Source: Methylomonas sp.
Lineage (GTDB): Bacteria; Pseudomonadota; Gammaproteobacteria; Methylococcales; Methylomonadaceae
Length of the DNA: 9,353 nt
Direction of reading: 5' to 3'
Assembly: GCA_026989715.1 (NCBI GenBank)
Contig: JALSIU010000325.1
Location: 1 to 9,353 of the forward strand
Of the stretch, positions 7,596 through 9,353 are shown in pieces. The notes under the pieces are model-generated. The model made no database searches, was not told the origin of the DNA, and saw nothing but the letters and a program-made list of their open reading frames with translations. Made by a program: the position numbers and the translations under genes. Positions within the stretch are counted from its first letter, which is position 1. Each line of letters opens with the position of its first letter.

Positions 7596-7628
7596 TATTA
7601 ATGATTTGTTTTTTTGTCTTCATTAATA
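7596..7628. repeat. 9-bp perfect inverted repeat just upstream of ccmA
   Basis: TATTAATGA (7596-7604) and TCATTAATA (7620-7628) are exact reverse complements separated by 15 T-rich bases that include a run of seven T (7609-7615 or nearby). The right arm ends 23 bp before the ccmA start, next to its Shine-Dalgarno-like GAAAGG. It may be an operator or a leader hairpin of the ccm transcript. A TATGAT -10-like hexamer lies just before it (7589-7594) but has no good -35. It does not match the FNR consensus. Confidence 0.4.
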
Positions 7629-7651
7629 TTTGAAAGGATGCAACACTGTCT

Positions 7652-8281
7652 ATGACACTTGAAGTAAAAAATTTATTTTGTGAGCGCGATGAGCGTATAT
7701 TATTTGCCAATTTTTCCCTGCAAATTAATGCCGCAGAAGTCGTACAGATTATTGGTCAAAATGGCAGCGGAAAAACCACCTTATTACGTATATTATGCGG
7801 ATTATCCGATGCCTATACCGGCGATATATTATGGCAAGGCAAGGCTTTAGATGAGGTGCGTGATGAATATTATCGGGCAATGTTATATGTGGGGCATTTA
7901 GCAGGTGTAAAAGGGGCATTAACACCTGAAGAAAATTTAAGATGGATGATGCAGTTGGATAAAGGATTAAATAAATGCTCTATCAAGGAGGCGTTGCAAC
8001 AAGTTGGCTTATTTGGCTTTGAAGATGTGCCTTGTCATAGCCTTTCGGCAGGGCAACAGCGACGTGTTGGCTTGGCGCGATTGTATCTAAGCAGTGCGCC
8101 ATTATGGATTTTAGATGAGCCCTTTACCGCTTTAGATAAAAAAGGCGTGCGTGAGAAAGAGGCTTTAATTGCTAACCATGTACACGAAGGCGGATCTGTC
8201 ATCCTGACGACCCATCACGATCTTGCTATTCCTGGAAAAACGGTACGCCCCATTAATTTGGATGAGGTGGCTGTCACATGA
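7652..8281 (+). CDS. ccmA: Cytochrome c maturation ABC transporter ATP-binding subunit CcmA
   Basis: This 209-residue ABC ATPase has Walker A GQNGSGKTT (35-43), signature LSAGQ (131-135), Walker B LWILDEP (151-157) and the switch His188 in TTHHD. The short length, and the position directly before ccmB and ccmC, identify it as CcmA rather than a general ABC ATPase. In system I cytochrome c biogenesis, CcmA works with CcmB at the inner membrane; ATP hydrolysis releases haem-loaded CcmE from the CcmC-CcmD complex. The chosen ATG at 7652 fits the family N-terminus (MTLEVKNLFCERDER). The GAAAGG ribosome-binding-like sequence is 14 bases away, somewhat far. An ATG at 7638 is out of frame and opens only a 5-codon frame whose TGA overlaps this start. 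The stop codon overlaps the ccmB start by 4 bp. Confidence 0.95.
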   Translation: MTLEVKNLFCERDERILFANFSLQINAAEVVQIIGQNGSGKTTLLRILCGLSDAYTGDILWQGKALDEVRDEYYRAMLYVGHLAGVKGALTPEENLRWMMQLDKGLNKCSIKEALQQVGLFGFEDVPCHSLSAGQQRRVGLARLYLSSAPLWILDEPFTALDKKGVREKEALIANHVHEGGSVILTTHHDLAIPGKTVRPINLDEVAVT

Positions 8282-8946
8282 GTTTTTTGCTGTCTGCTTT
8301 GAAGCGTGATTTATTGCTTGTCTTTCGTCATCGTAACGATATTATCAATCCTTTGGCCTTTTTTTTAATGGTGGCCGTTTTATTTCCTTTAGGGGTCAGT
8401 CCTGATCCGACCTTTTTATCTGAAGTGGCTCCGGGAGTGATTTGGGTGGCTGCTCTGTTAGCTTGTTTACTGTCGGTAGATGGTATTTTTCGAACAGATT
8501 ATGAGGATGGTTCTTTAGAGCAAATGCTGGTGAGTCCTGAGTCCTTGTTAACATTAGTATTGGCAAAAGTCTTGACTCACTGGTTGGTGAGCGGTTTTTG
8601 TCTTGCCATTATTTCACCTCTTGTTGCCATGATGTTTTTTTTACCTGAACAAGGCTATTTTGCTTTGATTGTCAGCTTGTTATTAGGCACGCCGACTTTA
8701 AGTTTGATGGGAGCAATTGGTGCAGCCTTAACAGTAGCCCTAAGAAAAGGTGGGGTTTTAATCTCTTTATTAGTGTTACCATTATATATTCCTGTCTTGA
8801 TTTTTGGTGCAGGCACCGTACAAGCAGGGGCAATGGGCCTCCCTATTCAAGGTTATTTAGCTCTATTGGCAGCCATATTAGTGCTGAGCTTAATGCTCGC
8901 TCCTTTTGCCATAGCGGCTGCTTTAAAAATTAGTATTCGTAGTTAG
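8278..8946 (+). CDS. ccmB: Cytochrome c maturation ABC transporter permease CcmB
   Basis: The 222-residue hydrophobic protein matches the usual length of CcmB (about 220). About six membrane segments can be seen, near residues 24-40, 52-68, 98-121, 128-152, 158-178 and 193-217. The conserved cytoplasmic stretch FRTDYEDGSLEQMLVSP (71-87) is typical of the family. CcmB is the membrane partner of CcmA in the complex that acts with CcmC, CcmD and CcmE in haem delivery to apocytochrome c. The start ATG overlaps the ccmA stop in an ATGA junction, and GAGGTGG (8264-8270) inside ccmA provides the ribosome binding site, so the two are translationally coupled. Confidence 0.95.
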   Translation: MSFLLSALKRDLLLVFRHRNDIINPLAFFLMVAVLFPLGVSPDPTFLSEVAPGVIWVAALLACLLSVDGIFRTDYEDGSLEQMLVSPESLLTLVLAKVLTHWLVSGFCLAIISPLVAMMFFLPEQGYFALIVSLLLGTPTLSLMGAIGAALTVALRKGGVLISLLVLPLYIPVLIFGAGTVQAGAMGLPIQGYLALLAAILVLSLMLAPFAIAAALKISIRS

Positions 8947-8972
8947 GAAAATTTTCTTAAGGATTGAAATAA

Positions 8973-9353
8973 ATGAAAATAAAAATGCCAAGATGGTTTT
9001 ATCAATTAGCTTCACCAAGATGGTTTTATGAGATTACCGGTCGGTTGTTGCCTTGGTTTGCAATAGCGGCTGTTATTTTATTAGTCACCGGTACCATTTG
9101 GGGCTTAGTTTTTGCACCGGCTGATTATCAGCAGGGAAATAGTTTTCGTATCATTTATATTCATGTACCTTCATCTATTTTGGCACAGTCATGCTATATG
9201 ATGATGGCCGTTGCAGGTGCCATTGGTTTGATCTGGAAAATGAAAATGGCTCATGTGGTTGCAGGGGCTTGTGCGCCCATTGGAGCTTCTATTGCCGTTA
9301 TGTCTTTGGCAACGGGGGCAATTTGGGGTAAGCCGACGTGGGGAGCATGGTGG
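8973..9353 (+). CDS. ccmC: Haem-handling protein CcmC (5' part, 3' end outside window)
   Basis: The first 127 codons are present. The sequence has FAPADYQQGNSFRIIYIHVP (47-66), including His64, which corresponds to the first conserved haem-ligand histidine of CcmC. It ends within the start of the tryptophan-rich WWD motif (WGKPTWGAWW, 118-127), cut by the window edge. CcmC is an inner-membrane protein that presents haem to CcmE in the periplasm. Three membrane segments are visible, near 26-46, 66-88 and 94-118. The ATG at 8973 has AAGGA nine bases upstream (8959-8963); a second in-frame ATG at 8985 is possible but worse placed. It lies 26 bp after ccmB, in the same operon. The N-terminus contains PRWFY twice (6-10 and 15-19). 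Confidence 0.93.
   Translation, partial: MKIKMPRWFYQLASPRWFYEITGRLLPWFAIAAVILLVTGTIWGLVFAPADYQQGNSFRIIYIHVPSSILAQSCYMMMAVAGAIGLIWKMKMAHVVAGACAPIGASIAVMSLATGAIWGKPTWGAWW
8988..9029 (+). repeat. Short direct repeat at the 5' end of ccmC
   Basis: The 15-mer CCAAGATGGTTTTAT occurs exactly at 8988-9002 and 9015-9029, 27 bp (nine codons) apart and in frame, so the peptide PRWFY appears twice. The sequence between and after the copies differs, so only the 15-mer is repeated. A small in-frame duplication is possible. Confidence 0.6.

Noticed and set aside
7585..7615. Rho-independent terminator: weak stem AAATTAT/ATGATTT followed by a run of T
   Set aside because: The stem is nearly all A-U with one G-U pair and a 9-base loop, too weak to call in such an AT-rich gap. 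It also competes with the stronger inverted repeat at 7596-7628.

Overview
The window looks like part of a gammaproteobacterial chromosome with a fairly low GC content (roughly 40% by eye). This rests on the gene content: a system I cytochrome c maturation cluster (ccmA-ccmB-ccmC), an AlgA/ManC-type GDP-mannose enzyme, and a bacterial neuropathy-target-esterase (NTE) homologue. I cannot name the genus.

Layout. Positions 1-5982 hold two genes on the minus strand. The upstream one (5982-3772) is an NTE-family patatin phospholipase with two cyclic-nucleotide-binding-like domains and a TTG start. The downstream one (3693 to beyond the left edge) is a one-module nonribosomal peptide synthetase (NRPS). 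It opens on GTG and is continuous for 1231 codons in the order condensation, adenylation, peptidyl carrier and thioesterase; its 3' end lies outside the window. A 78-bp gap separates the two and contains a long AT-rich inverted repeat and a possible 13-codon leader ORF. Positions 5983-6119 form a divergent promoter region with a self-complementary -10-like octamer and a 23-bp imperfect palindrome. On the plus strand follow a bifunctional mannose-1-phosphate guanylyltransferase / mannose-6-phosphate isomerase (6120-7520), a 131-bp gap rich in inverted repeats, then ccmA, ccmB and the first 127 codons of ccmC, which runs off the right edge.

How the genes work together. CcmA, CcmB and CcmC belong to the haem-handling part of c-type cytochrome maturation and are clearly one operon (4-bp ATGA overlap, then a 26-bp gap). 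The mannose enzyme makes GDP-mannose for surface polysaccharides and looks like housekeeping next to it. The unusual part is the left half: a lipid-hydrolase-type protein apparently co-transcribed with a monomodular NRPS that has no loading module of its own. This may be a small biosynthetic or lipid-modification locus, but no product can be assigned from the window. No gene-free stretch exceeds 300 bp, and I saw no RNA gene, insertion sequence or CRISPR array.
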